Shown one piece after another: positions 35,912 to 44,901 of a stretch of 64,000 nucleotides of DNA. Below the pieces are notes generated by a model. The model did not search any database. It was not told the DNA's origin and was given only the letters and a program-made list of their open reading frames with translations. Source of the stretch: Verrucomicrobiales bacterium (GTDB lineage: Bacteria; Verrucomicrobiota; Verrucomicrobiia; Verrucomicrobiales; DEV007); assembly GCA_016795505.1 (NCBI GenBank), contig JAEUHH010000120.1:1-64000 (forward strand). Direction: 5' to 3'. Position numbers and translations under genes: made by a program. Position 1 is the first letter of the stretch. The number at the start of each line of letters is the position of its first letter.

Positions 35912-37252
35912 TCACTCCGACTTCAGCCCCACCGTATTCACCGCGATCACCCGGTAGCGGTGCGCTTGGCCCGGCTTCGCGGTCTCGTCGGTGTATTCCA
36001 TCCGCACCAGCGGCGCCAGCGGCGTGTCACTGTATTGCAGACCCTGGAATATCGGCCGGCCAAACGGATTCTTCCCCTCCTTCGGCACCGTCGCGATCAC
36101 CTCGCCATCGCGCTCGATGATGAAATGCGCGAGCCCGCTCTCCAGATCGGCTTCCGCCGACCACGTCAGCGTGCCGTCCTTCACCACCGGAGCCCCCGGA
36201 GCCGGCGGAGGCGTCGTGTCGGCCACCGCCGTGTCCGTCACATACTGCCGCCAGGCCGCCGCCACCGCCGTGTTCGGCAGCCACACCGCCTTCGATGCGT
36301 CGCCGGCAAATTCGTTCGCCGGCTTCGCCTCCACCGACAGCAGCGGTGCCAGCCAGGCCTCGCCCGTCGGCATCGGCTTCAGCGGGTCGCCCGCCGTCTC
36401 CGGCAGACGGGCCGACAGGATCGCATCCAGCCACGGGATCGCCAGATAGCGCTGGTTGCCGCACTCGTGGGCGCTCAGCGGATCGACCGCCACCCCGATC
36501 AGCGCACCCTTCGCCCGCATGGCGGTGAAAAATGCCTCGTTCGACGGCCACACCCCTGCGAATCGTCCCTCCTTCACCGTCACCCCTTCCTTCGTCCCCG
36601 GATTGCACATCACCGGCACCCCCAGCGCCCCGTCCGGGATCGTGTGCGGCTGGATCGTCGCCCGGTCCGGGTTCGGCGTCAGCAGCGGCACCCCCGAGCG
36701 CAGCCAGGCCGCCGCCACCCGGTCCGGATGCAGCAGCGTCATGCCTCCCGCCCAGTGACCGCCACCACTGTGGCCCCACAGCGCCCACGGCACCCGAGCC
36801 AGCTCCGGGTGCCCCGACTGCGCCCCCAACTCGGCCAGCGCCTTTTGAAAAGCCGCTCCCGATCCATTCCGCGGGTCACACCACTTCTGGCAATCCGCCC
36901 CCTCCGGCTGCTCGTAGGATGGCGACACCAGCGCGCAGGCATGCTTCCGCGCCAGCGCCTGCCAGTGCAGATCGTGCGCCCCCGTCTGACCCGACTTGCA
37001 CGAGCCCTCGCCACAGCCGTGCTGGTGGACGATCACCCCGCGCAGCGACTTCACCCCCGGCGGCACCCAGGCCGTGTAAGTGACCGGAAAGATCAGCCCG
37101 TCCGGCGCCGTCGACGCCTCGTAGCGTACCCGGTGGTAGGGCGGCTCCACCGGCGGGATCTGGTCGTAGGGCGGCAGCGGCGCCGCCGAGACACCCGACC
37201 ACGAGGCCGGCCACAGCACCAGAGCGAGCAGGGAAAGAAGACGCGTATGCAT
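35912..37252 (-). CDS. Secreted alpha/beta hydrolase
   Basis: A 446-residue exported protein with a signal peptide ([20 protein letters not shown]). The hydrolase core shows [14 protein letters not shown] and the nucleophile elbow [11 protein letters not shown] with Ser at about 162, plus [14 protein letters not shown]. The C-terminal 100 residues (from [20 protein letters not shown]) look like a fibronectin type III-like domain. The frame is open to 37558, but those codons overlap rfbA in another phase and give an Arg/Ser-rich nonsense stretch, so the ATG at 37252 is the start. It follows rfbA by 10 bp and is probably read with it. The substrate is unknown. Confidence 0.85.
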   Translation of the reverse strand: MHTRLLSLLALVLWPASWSGVSAAPLPPYDQIPPVEPPYHRVRYEASTAPDGLIFPVTYTAWVPPGVKSLRGVIVHQHGCGEGSCKSGQTGAHDLHWQALARKHACALVSPSYEQPEGADCQKWCDPRNGSGAAFQKALAELGAQSGHPELARVPWALWGHSGGGHWAGGMTLLHPDRVAAAWLRSGVPLLTPNPDRATIQPHTIPDGALGVPVMCNPGTKEGVTVKEGRFAGVWPSNEAFFTAMRAKGALIGVAVDPLSAHECGNQRYLAIPWLDAILSARLPETAGDPLKPMPTGEAWLAPLLSVEAKPANEFAGDASKAVWLPNTAVAAAWRQYVTDTAVADTTPPPAPGAPVVKDGTLTWSAEADLESGLAHFIIERDGEVIATVPKEGKNPFGRPIFQGLQYSDTPLAPLVRMEYTDETAKPGQAHRYRVIAVNTVGLKSE

Positions 37253-37262
37253 GTCGGTATCC

Positions 37263-38153
37263 TCAGGCTTTCTGGCTTCCGAAGTTCCCCAGCTTCTCCC
37301 GCAGCACCATCTCCAGATAGCCCCGGTATTCCGGACTCTTCGTGTCCGCGATGACCCGCTCGAACTGCGCCTGATCAATAAAGCCCTTCGCGAACGCGAT
37401 CTCCTCGATGCACGCGATCTTGTAGCTCTGCTGATTCTCGATCGTCGCGATGTAGTGGCTCGCCTCCAGCAGACTCTGCGGGGTCCCGCTGTCCAGCCAC
37501 GCGATGCCCCGGCCCAGCGGCTCGCACCGCAGCTTGCCCTGCTGCAGGTAGGACACATTCAGGTCCGTGATCTCCAGCTCCCCGCGCGCCGACGGCTTCA
37601 AGTTCTTCGTGTACTCCACCACATGCCGGTCATAGACATACAGCCCCGGCACCGCGTAGTGGCTCTTCGGCTGCTTCGGCTTCTCCTCCAGACTCAGCAC
37701 ATTGCCCTCCCCGTCGAACTCCACCACCCCGAACCGCTCCGGGTCCCGCACCGGATAGCCGAACACACACGCCCCCTCCGCCTGCGCCAGCGCCCGGCGG
37801 AAGAAGTCCAGCTTCCCGTAGAAAATATTGTCCCCCAGGATCAGCGTGCACGGGTCCCCCCCGATGAATTCCTCCCCGATCAGGAAAGCCTGCGCGATGC
37901 CCTTCGGCTCCGGCTGCACCGCGTATTGCAGATTGAGCCCCAGATTGCGCCCATCCCCCAGCAGGGCCTCGAAAGCCGGCGTGTCCTTCGGCGTCGAGAT
38001 GATGAGGATGTCCCGGATCCCGCCCAGCATCAGCGTCGAGAGCGGGTAATAGATCATCGGCTTGTCATAGACCGGCAGCAGTTGCTTGCAGGCCACAAGT
38101 GTGAGCGGATACAGACGCGTGCCGGCGCCGCCGGCGAGGATGATGCCTTTCAT
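37263..38153 (-). CDS. rfbA: Glucose-1-phosphate thymidylyltransferase
   Basis: RfbA (RmlA) makes dTDP-glucose, the first step toward dTDP-rhamnose for surface polysaccharides. The 296 residues start [18 protein letters not shown] at the ATG at 38153, followed by [50 protein letters not shown] and [18 protein letters not shown]. Length matches the family. The frame continues open upstream to 38561 and beyond, across a repeat, but the family start is clear. No rfbB, rfbC or rfbD gene is in the window. An alpha/beta hydrolase gene follows after 10 bp. Confidence 0.95.
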   Translation of the reverse strand: MKGIILAGGAGTRLYPLTLVACKQLLPVYDKPMIYYPLSTLMLGGIRDILIISTPKDTPAFEALLGDGRNLGLNLQYAVQPEPKGIAQAFLIGEEFIGGDPCTLILGDNIFYGKLDFFRRALAQAEGACVFGYPVRDPERFGVVEFDGEGNVLSLEEKPKQPKSHYAVPGLYVYDRHVVEYTKNLKPSARGELEITDLNVSYLQQGKLRCEPLGRGIAWLDSGTPQSLLEASHYIATIENQQSYKIACIEEIAFAKGFIDQAQFERVIADTKSPEYRGYLEMVLREKLGNFGSQKA

Positions 38154-38371
38154 GCTGATTGCTGGGATGGGGTGAGCAGGGAGTGAAAGAGAAAACGAGA
38201 GGGAGGATGCGTCAGTGCCTGTACGGACCCGCGCCCGAATGTCGGGACAGATCCCACACAGCCCGGTCGCCTGCCAAACGAAAAAGGTCCCGGACGACCC
38301 CGACGAAACCACAGAATGGCCAATTGCCAACTCCGCCCATCCCCGCCGCAACCTCGTCCCCGCCGCCCGGA

Positions 38372-38421
38372 TTTCCGATCCAACCCTCTTTGATCGGCGA
38401 TCCAACCCTGTCTCATCGGAT
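38372..38421. repeat. Dispersed palindromic repeat, locus 4
   Basis: Two units in the same direction, CCAACCCTCTTTGATCGG and CCAACCCTGTCTCATCGG, the first preceded by TTTCCGAT. It lies about 220 bp upstream of rfbA. Here the units are direct rather than facing, so this copy would not form the long hairpin seen at locus 3. Confidence 0.7.
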
Positions 38422-38781
38422 TGGCCGCCCAGTCGTACGGGCCTTGGCTCAGGCTTCTCGAAGCGATTGGGGCTGAAGTCCAAGCGCCATTTTTCACGGC
38501 AGGCCGGCGTTCCGCGCTCGACGAAACGCACGCGATCACCCACCCCCGGCAGTCGCGCCAAGAAGCAGGCCGAAGTCTCTCTCGTGCGCTCGTCGGCTGC
38601 GGAATACCTGACTTTTGCAGCAGCAGGCGGCGACTCGGAAGCCAGCGTGGAGATGCGGTATGTGGATAAGAATATCTGGCCGACGCAGAGGATGATGACC
38701 GCGCTCTACGATGTCTCCATCCCGGCCATCAACAACACCCCGACACCGGCGCGAGCCACACACCCCCCGCGCTCCGCGGTC
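38422..38781. other. Gene-free stretch with a long open frame and one in-frame stop
   Basis: Together with 38154-38371 this makes a 628-bp gap between rfbA and the Pycsar-like gene. On the minus strand one frame (the rfbA frame) is open from 38704 down into rfbA. Just before it a TAG (38707-38705) separates the hydrophobic pieces VARAGVGVLLMAGMETS and [19 protein letters not shown]. This could be a broken small membrane-protein gene or chance in GC-rich DNA. No start codon or ribosome site is convincing. Confidence 0.3.
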
Positions 38782-39423
38782 TCACGAGCCGAGGGTGCCG
38801 AGGATCAGGGCGGTGCGGGCGAGGATCCAGGCGCCGAGGGCGATGAGCAGGCAGGTCATGCCGAGACGGACATTCCGCAGCTTGGCCTCGAGGACGAGGG
38901 ACTTGGAGTGGATCTGCCCGAGGACGGAGCGCTTCACGGCGTCGTTCGACTGCTGGCTGAAGAGATCGGCATACTCATCGGCGGGGATGGAGGCGATCTG
39001 ACCGGTGAAGTAGAGATTCGGGTGGTGATTGGCTCCGGCGGTCTTGCGAATGGCACGGGGAAAGGCGGCGGCGATACCGCGGCCGAAGGCGAGACACATG
39101 GCGATGAGGAACACGCCGTAGAAGCCAAGAGCGATCCACTCAGAGGGGGCGGGGCCACCGGACCGGGTGAAATCGACGCCGGCACCCAGATTGACCATGA
39201 TGCCGATGAGGATGGCCGAGGTGCTGAGGGTGATCTGGGCCTTCATATCGGCTCGATTGATCTGCTGCTCGATGTCGAGGTAGAGCATGTAGATGAGCCG
39301 GGTGACGTCGACCTGGGTGTCCTTGACCAGCAGGGTCACGGTCCCCAGCAGCGAGGCGGCGGAGGTGGTCGGCTCTCGATCCGGCTTTTCAGGTGAGGCG
39401 GATGGGGTATCGGCAGGCTCCAT
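38782..39423 (-). CDS. Pycsar-effector-like membrane protein (DUF5706 / PycTM type)
   Basis: A 213-residue protein. Two hydrophobic helices (about 70-82 and 95-115) follow the motif QQINRADMKAQITLSTSAIL, which fits the family pattern ADxKA. The segment HHPNLYFTGQIASIPADEY followed by the QIHSKSLVLEAKLRNVRLGM stretch and a final helix (CLLIALGAWILARTALILG) completes the match. In Pycsar defence the membrane effector opens on a cyclic pyrimidine nucleotide made by PycC. No cyclase gene is near, so this is an orphan, or it answers to a distant signal. It starts 88 bp behind the WD40 gene and could be the last gene of that operon. Confidence 0.68.
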   Translation of the reverse strand: MEPADTPSASPEKPDREPTTSAASLLGTVTLLVKDTQVDVTRLIYMLYLDIEQQINRADMKAQITLSTSAILIGIMVNLGAGVDFTRSGGPAPSEWIALGFYGVFLIAMCLAFGRGIAAAFPRAIRKTAGANHHPNLYFTGQIASIPADEYADLFSQQSNDAVKRSVLGQIHSKSLVLEAKLRNVRLGMTCLLIALGAWILARTALILGTLGS

Positions 39424-39511
39424 GGCGAGCGATGCCTATAGGATGAATCGCCCGGAAGACAAGAACATGGCGAATTTGTTACACAGGCCGCCCGCCGTGG
39501 GCACGCATTTT

Positions 39512-40501
39512 CTAAGCTTTGGCCGCCAGCCGGGTGAGACGCAGCTTTTTGTCGTGGTGCGTGGTGGCGACGCGGAGGCCGTCGGGATGCAGGGACATGC
39601 CACGGGCGGTATTCGGCAGGGCGAAGACGTGGTAGGGCTTTTCGTCGGCGGGCTTCCAGAAATCGAGGTGGCCCTTGGCGCCGCCGAGACAGCCGACCAG
39701 AAAGCCGTCGGGGTGCTCGCAGAGGCTCCAGATGCGCTCACTGGTGACGCCCTCGGTGACGTGGTTCCGCAGGATCTTGCCGCTCTCCCACTCGTAGCGC
39801 AGGGCGATGGGCTGCTGGACGTTGCCGAGGGGGTTGGTGGCCTTGTGGAGGCCGCCAGCGATGAGGGTCTTGCCGTCGGGGCTGAAGGCGAGGGCGCGGA
39901 CGCCGCCGTAGTGGACGCCCTGGCCGTCGTTGAAGGAATGCAGCTCGGCGGCGTCGAGAGTGCGGACGACCTTGCCGGTGGCGACCTCCCACTGGTGGAT
40001 TTTCCCCTCCAGATCGCCGGCGAGGAGCCACTGGCCGGAGGGGTGGAAGAGGACGCTGTAGATATCGAGGGCGGGGCCGGTGAACTCGCGCACCTTGGAG
40101 CCGTCGGCGACGGACCAGAGGCGGGCGATGCGGTCATTGCCGCCGCTGGCGAGGAGCTTGCCGTCGGGGCTGAGGGCGAGGGAACGGATCCAGCCCTGAT
40201 GGGCCTTCACCCGGCGCGCGGGTTTGGGCGCGGCCTCGGCGGCGGGCCAGAAGATGATGGAGTCGTCGCCGCCGGCGCTGATCAGGGTCTGGCCGTCGGG
40301 GGTGAGGACGAGGTCGAAGATCCACGAATCGTGCCCGGCGAGGGTGGCCTGGCCCTCGCCGGCGAGGTCCCAGCGGTAGATGAGCCGGTCCTCGGCGGTG
40401 GCGAAGACGCGCCCGCCGGCGGGATCGAAGCGGCAGGCCATGAGCGGCGCCCCGGCGGCGAACTCCTGCGCCACGTGGGCCTGTTTGGGATCGGCAGCCA
40501 T
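39512..40501 (-). CDS. WD40 repeat protein of a DUF1549/DUF1501 operon
   Basis: A 329-residue protein with no signal peptide and about seven WD40 blades. Clear repeat cores are TLAGHDSWIFDLVLTPDGQT, KAHQGWIRSLALSPDGKLLA and YGGVRALAFSPDGKTLIAGG. WD40 propellers act as protein-binding platforms. It is the third gene of a minus-strand operon, 13 bp behind the DUF1501 gene at 40515, after the DUF1549/DUF1553 gene at 41870. WD40 proteins next to DUF1501/DUF1549 genes recur in Planctomycetota and Verrucomicrobiota; their role there is unknown. Confidence 0.88.
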   Translation of the reverse strand: MAADPKQAHVAQEFAAGAPLMACRFDPAGGRVFATAEDRLIYRWDLAGEGQATLAGHDSWIFDLVLTPDGQTLISAGGDDSIIFWPAAEAAPKPARRVKAHQGWIRSLALSPDGKLLASGGNDRIARLWSVADGSKVREFTGPALDIYSVLFHPSGQWLLAGDLEGKIHQWEVATGKVVRTLDAAELHSFNDGQGVHYGGVRALAFSPDGKTLIAGGLHKATNPLGNVQQPIALRYEWESGKILRNHVTEGVTSERIWSLCEHPDGFLVGCLGGAKGHLDFWKPADEKPYHVFALPNTARGMSLHPDGLRVATTHHDKKLRLTRLAAKA

Positions 40502-40514
40502 CGCGGGAGACGGG

Positions 40515-41822
40515 TCAGATGAGGAGGTCGTCGATGGGATGGTGGGCGGGATCGGCCATCGGGGTTTTCTGCCCGGCGACGGTGAAGTGGCCGGAGCTCT
40601 TCAGCCCGAGGGCGGCGAGGTAGGTGTGGAAGAGGTCGCCGCCATCGACTTCGCCCTCGGTGACCTCGGTGCCGTTGGCATTGGTCGCGCCAAAGACGGC
40701 CCCGCGCTGGATGCCGGCGCCGCCGAGGCAGATGCTCCAGGCATTCCCCCAGTGGTCGCGGCCGTAAGTGGCATTGATCCGCGGGGTGCGGCCGAACTCG
40801 GAGAGCACCACAATGAGGGTGTGGTCGAGCAGCCCGCGATCGTAGAGATCGCCGACGAGAGTGGCGAAGGGGCCGTCGAACTCGCCGATCTGCTCGAGGT
40901 GGAAATTGAAGTTCTCGCAGTGGGTGTCGTAGTTCGAGTGGGACACCTTGACGTAGGTGATGCCGTGCTCGACGAGGCGGCGGGCCAGCAGGCAGTGGCG
41001 GCCGAAGTCGTGGGTGCCGTAGCGCTCCTGGTCCTTGGCGGACTCCTTGGTGATGTCGAAGATGTCGCGCTGGCGCATCAGCTCCAGGCCCTGCTCGAAG
41101 CTCTGGGTGTAGGCGTCGGTCATGGCGGTGCGGCGGCGGGAGAGGAAGCGCTCGTTGAGTTTGCGGCGGAAATCGTTGCCGGTGAGCGAGGCCTCCTCGG
41201 CGAGGCCTTGGGGACGCTCGGAGTATTGGAGGGGCTTGCCGCCGCCGAGGGCGACGCTGCCGTATTTCGGCCCGAGATAGGCGGAGTCGGCGTTGCGTCC
41301 GCCGGCGCCGTTCGGGGTGATGACGATGTGCCCGGGCAGGGAGCTGGCGGTCTCGGCCTGCTCGGCGATGGCCTTGGACACGACGGCGCCAAGCACGGGG
41401 TAATCCTGGGCCGGGGTGCGGCGGCGGCCGGTGGACATGAGGTAGGCGCCCTTGCCGTGGTCGCCTTCCCTGGTGTTGATGCTGCGCACGACGGCGAGGT
41501 GGTGCATGATCTGGGCGGTCCGGGGCAGCAGCTCGGAAATATGGAGGCCGGGCACGGAGGTGGGGATGGCGCGGAAGGGGCCGCCGGTGTCGGTGCCGGG
41601 CTTCGGGTCCCAGGTCTCGAGCTGGGAGGCACCCCCGTGGAGGTCGATGACGATCATGCGTTTCTGCTGCCGGTCCATCTCGGCGGCGACGGCCGAGCCG
41701 CCGAAGTGGCTCAAGCCGGGCAGGATGGCACCGCCCAGGCCGACGCCGGCGGCGGTGCGGAAGAGGTCACGGCGGCTCAACTCATGATCGGCGGACTGAC
41801 AGGCATAGCGGCAGGATTTCAT
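40515..41822 (-). CDS. DUF1501 family protein (Tat-exported)
   Basis: A 435-residue DUF1501 protein with a twin-arginine signal, SRRDLFRTAAGVGLGGAILP, at about residues 16-35. Family blocks include MIVIDLHGGASQLETWDPK, HHLAVVRSINTREGDHGKGA, RHCLLARRLVEHGITYVKVS, NYDTHCENFNFH, LSEFGRTPRINATYGRDHWG and SICLGGAGIQRGAVFG. It is the middle gene of a three-gene operon, 47 bp behind the DUF1549/DUF1553 gene and 13 bp before the WD40 gene. Confidence 0.9.
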   Translation of the reverse strand: MKSCRYACQSADHELSRRDLFRTAAGVGLGGAILPGLSHFGGSAVAAEMDRQQKRMIVIDLHGGASQLETWDPKPGTDTGGPFRAIPTSVPGLHISELLPRTAQIMHHLAVVRSINTREGDHGKGAYLMSTGRRRTPAQDYPVLGAVVSKAIAEQAETASSLPGHIVITPNGAGGRNADSAYLGPKYGSVALGGGKPLQYSERPQGLAEEASLTGNDFRRKLNERFLSRRRTAMTDAYTQSFEQGLELMRQRDIFDITKESAKDQERYGTHDFGRHCLLARRLVEHGITYVKVSHSNYDTHCENFNFHLEQIGEFDGPFATLVGDLYDRGLLDHTLIVVLSEFGRTPRINATYGRDHWGNAWSICLGGAGIQRGAVFGATNANGTEVTEGEVDGGDLFHTYLAALGLKSSGHFTVAGQKTPMADPAHHPIDDLLI

Positions 41823-41869
41823 GGCGGCGGATGGGTCGGGGCTGGTGGTAAAAGACGGGATGGGATGGA

Positions 41870-44722
41870 TCAGAAGACAAAGCGGAACTCCACCGAGGTG
41901 AGCAGCGCCCAGGCGGCGTCGCCGAGCAGGCGGGCTTTCTGGTCGGCGGGGCCCTTTTCGAGGGCGGCGGCCAGCTCAGCCGTCTCGGCGGGGGCTGGCA
42001 GTCGTGTCAGGGTGGAGAGGTAGAGCTCCTCGGCCATGGCCTTGGCATCCGGCAGGCCGGCGGCCCGGTTGGCGAGGGCGGAGGCCCAGCCGCGCACGGT
42101 GCCTCCGTTTTCGAAGTAGAGCGCCTGCTCGGGGGTGGCGAAAAAGTCGGTCTGGGGCTGGCCGGGCGCGCCGCCGAAGAAGCGGACGAAGGTGGTCTCC
42201 TGACCGCGGAGCCGCTCGCGGAAGAGGGCCTCGGCGCCGGCGTCGCGTTCCTTCACCTTGGCGGGATTGGCCTTGTCGGCTTCGGTGAATTTGTTCTTCG
42301 TCTCCCACTCGCGGACGGCGCCGGCGCGGAGGGAGTCGATCTGGCTGGTGGCCTGCATGATGGACCAACTCAACTGCTCGGGGCTGAGGGGCAGCAGGTC
42401 CATGGCGGCAAAAGAACGGCTCCAGGCAGCGGTGAGGGCGTCGCGGGCTTCCATCTCGGCGCGCTCGGCGGCGGCGATCCGGCTTTGGGCCTCGGCAGCG
42501 GCGGTTTCCAACTCCTTGATGCGGGCCGGCAGGCCGGCCAACTCGGCGCGGGTCTTTTCGGTGGCGGTTTTCGCGGCGGCGAGGGCTTTTTCGGCCGAAT
42601 CGGCCCGGCCTTGGGCCTCGGCGGCGGTCTTCGCGGCGGCGGCGGCCTCGGAGGCGAGCGTTTGGGCGCGGGCGCCAACAGCGGCGGCGGCCTGCTTCAC
42701 CTGGGCATCGGTCGGCAACTTGGCGGCGGCAGTGGCGGCTTTGGCAGCGGCGGCCTTGAGGGCTTCGGCGGCGGGATTTTTGGCGGCAACGGCTTCCTGG
42801 GCCTTGGCGGCCTCGGCCCGGGCGGCGGCGAGGGCCGATTCCTGAGTGGCGAGGGCGTTTGTGGCGTCGGCGAGGGTTTTTTGGAGCGGAGCGGCCTGTT
42901 CCCTGGCCTGGGCGACGGCCCGGCTGGCACCCTCGGCGGCCTGTCGGGCGGCGGTAGCGGCCTGGGTCGCGGAATGCCAGGCCAGCGCGGCTTTGGCCTC
43001 GGTCACAAGACGGGCGGTATTGAGGGAGGCGATGCGGGTGGCCTCTTTTTGCTTCGCGGCGGCATCAAGGGTGGTCTGTCGGGCGGCGACGGCTTTCTCC
43101 GCCTCGGCCAGCTTGGCCTTGGTGGTGGCGATCCGGGTCTGGAGATCGGCGAAGGCCTTGGCTTTCGCCTCCGCGGCGGTACGCTTCGCGGCGAGCTCGG
43201 TCTCGGCGGCTTTCAGAGGCTTGGCGGCGGCTTCGGCCCTGGCCTGGAACGTCTTGGCGGCTGCGGTCAGCTCCGGCGTTTCACCGGCTGACGCGAGGGC
43301 CTGGGTGACTTCGGCGGCGGCCTCGGCGAGGGCCTGGTGGGTCTCGCGGAGCGGCCGGGCTTTGTCCTCGGCGGCTTTCTGCGCGGCGGCGGCCTCGTCG
43401 GCGGCTTTTTTGGCGGCAACGCTGTCGGTTTCGGCCTTGGCGATCTCGGCGGACAGCGGCACCACGGCCACGCTGGTCTCCACGACGGCCTTTTGGGCGA
43501 CGCGGAAGGCCTCGGTCGCGGCGGTGGCGGCGCGATCCTGCTCGGCGGCGGCCTTTTCCAGGGCCGGGAGGCGCTGGGCCAGTTCCGCGACCAGTTGCGG
43601 CGAGGGCGGCGCGGGATCGAGGGAGCGCTGGAAGGCGCGGGTCAGGGCCAGTTCGCGGACGAAAGCCCGCATGTCGAATTTCATCGCTCCGATCTCGCCG
43701 GCGAGCAGATCGAGCAGCTCCGGATGGGAGGCGGGGTTGCCCGAGTGATCCAGATCGAGGGGCTCGACCAGACCGCGGCCGAAAACGATGGCCCAGAGGC
43801 GGTTGGCGATGTTGCGGCGGAATTGCGGGTGCATTCCCGCGCCCAGCGTCTCGGCGAGCCGGGCGCGGCGGCTGTATTTCGGGATCGGGCGCACCGATTT
43901 GTCCTTTTCATTCGGCGCCACCGCCCATTCCGCCCCGGCGGGCTCGACCAGTTCGGCCGATCCCACCAGGCGCGGTCGGGTGGTTCCTCCTGCTTGAGTA
44001 AAAACGGACAGATAGTTCAGGTCACCGGACGCCTGTTCGCCGACCACGCCGGGCTTCTTCGTGTCGGGGCGGAACAGGTAGGTGCGGTTGAAAAAGGCCT
44101 GCAGGCCGGCGTAGTCGCGCTGCTGGTAGTCATCGACACGGGGATGGTCGTGGCACTGGGCGCAGGCGATGTCCTGGCCGAGGAAAAGCCGGCCGGCATC
44201 CTTGGTCAGTGCATTCTGGTCGGCCTCGCGCTCCAGCAGCCAGCGGGCGGTGTGGCGGGTCTTCTCGTCGGATCCGTCGGCGGCGATGAGATCGCGGACG
44301 AGGGCATCCCACGGCCGGTTGGCGGCGAAGCTTTCCTCCAGCCAGTCGCGCCACGGACCGGTTTTGGTGTGGGCCTCACCGCGGCGCTCCATCAGCATCA
44401 CATCGAAGCGCACCGCCATCCACCGGGCGAACTGCCGGTCGGCCAGCAGGGTGTCAACGAGCCGGGCGCGCTTGTCCGGAGCCGGATCGGCGAGGAAGGC
44501 CCGCGCCTGGGCGGCGGTCGGGATGGTGCCGTGCAGGGCGAGCCAGGTGCGGCGGAGAAACTCGGCGTCGCCCGCCAGACCGGCCCGGCCGGCCGGCTGG
44601 CCCTGCTCCAAGAGCGCGTCAATGCGGGCGTGGAGCGGCTCGGGACCGGCACCGCGGAGCCCGGCAAAGGGCACGAGGCAGAGCCATCCGGCCAGAAAGG
44701 GGATCGGCGACAGAAATCTCAT
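41870..44722 (-). CDS. DUF1549/DUF1553 protein with a long coiled coil inside DUF1553
   Basis: A protein of about 950 residues from the ATG at 44722, with a signal peptide (PIPFLAGWLCLVPFAGLRGA). It lacks the N-terminal PSCyt1 domain and opens directly into DUF1549 (LARIDALL-like start, then CAQCHDHPRVDDYQQRDYAG with a haem-like motif). DUF1553 begins with FRRNIANRLWAIVFGRGLVE and HPELLDLLAG. It is then interrupted by roughly 340 residues of Ala/Lys/Glu-rich coiled coil (about 400-740) before the family resumes with LLPLSPEQLSWSIMQATSQI. The coiled coil may tether or multimerise the protein in the periplasm. It heads the operon with DUF1501 and WD40 genes. Confidence 0.87.
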   Translation of the reverse strand: MRFLSPIPFLAGWLCLVPFAGLRGAGPEPLHARIDALLEQGQPAGRAGLAGDAEFLRRTWLALHGTIPTAAQARAFLADPAPDKRARLVDTLLADRQFARWMAVRFDVMLMERRGEAHTKTGPWRDWLEESFAANRPWDALVRDLIAADGSDEKTRHTARWLLEREADQNALTKDAGRLFLGQDIACAQCHDHPRVDDYQQRDYAGLQAFFNRTYLFRPDTKKPGVVGEQASGDLNYLSVFTQAGGTTRPRLVGSAELVEPAGAEWAVAPNEKDKSVRPIPKYSRRARLAETLGAGMHPQFRRNIANRLWAIVFGRGLVEPLDLDHSGNPASHPELLDLLAGEIGAMKFDMRAFVRELALTRAFQRSLDPAPPSPQLVAELAQRLPALEKAAAEQDRAATAATEAFRVAQKAVVETSVAVVPLSAEIAKAETDSVAAKKAADEAAAAQKAAEDKARPLRETHQALAEAAAEVTQALASAGETPELTAAAKTFQARAEAAAKPLKAAETELAAKRTAAEAKAKAFADLQTRIATTKAKLAEAEKAVAARQTTLDAAAKQKEATRIASLNTARLVTEAKAALAWHSATQAATAARQAAEGASRAVAQAREQAAPLQKTLADATNALATQESALAAARAEAAKAQEAVAAKNPAAEALKAAAAKAATAAAKLPTDAQVKQAAAAVGARAQTLASEAAAAAKTAAEAQGRADSAEKALAAAKTATEKTRAELAGLPARIKELETAAAEAQSRIAAAERAEMEARDALTAAWSRSFAAMDLLPLSPEQLSWSIMQATSQIDSLRAGAVREWETKNKFTEADKANPAKVKERDAGAEALFRERLRGQETTFVRFFGGAPGQPQTDFFATPEQALYFENGGTVRGWASALANRAAGLPDAKAMAEELYLSTLTRLPAPAETAELAAALEKGPADQKARLLGDAAWALLTSVEFRFVF

Positions 44723-44832
44723 GGGAGACGGTGGGAGACCGGGAGGGACGGCTGCCAAGTTGGTCGCGAAAGCCGCTCATGGCGAGCGGGTTCCGCCTGA
44801 CGAGCCGCGCGCATTCGCGCTTGGCGCGGTTG

Positions 44833-44901
44833 CGCGATCAAACAGGGTTGCCTCTCCGATCTAACCGGGTTGCTTCGGCGATCTAACCCTGTTCGATCGG
44901 A
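44833..44901. repeat. Dispersed palindromic repeat, locus 5 (three units)
   Basis: Three units: CGATCAAACAGGGTTG, GATCTAACCGGGTTG and GATCTAACCCTGTTCGATCGG. The outer two face each other (AACAGGGTT and AACCCTGTT); the middle one has the CCGGGTT variant. The last unit overlaps the 3' end of mazG: its CTA (44883-44885) is the mazG TAG stop, and the final codons (IPIEQG) are encoded by repeat sequence. Confidence 0.78.

Noticed and set aside
37253-37558. N-terminal extension of the alpha/beta hydrolase
   Set aside because: It overlaps rfbA in another frame and reads as Arg/Ser-rich nonsense; a signal peptide starts at 37252.
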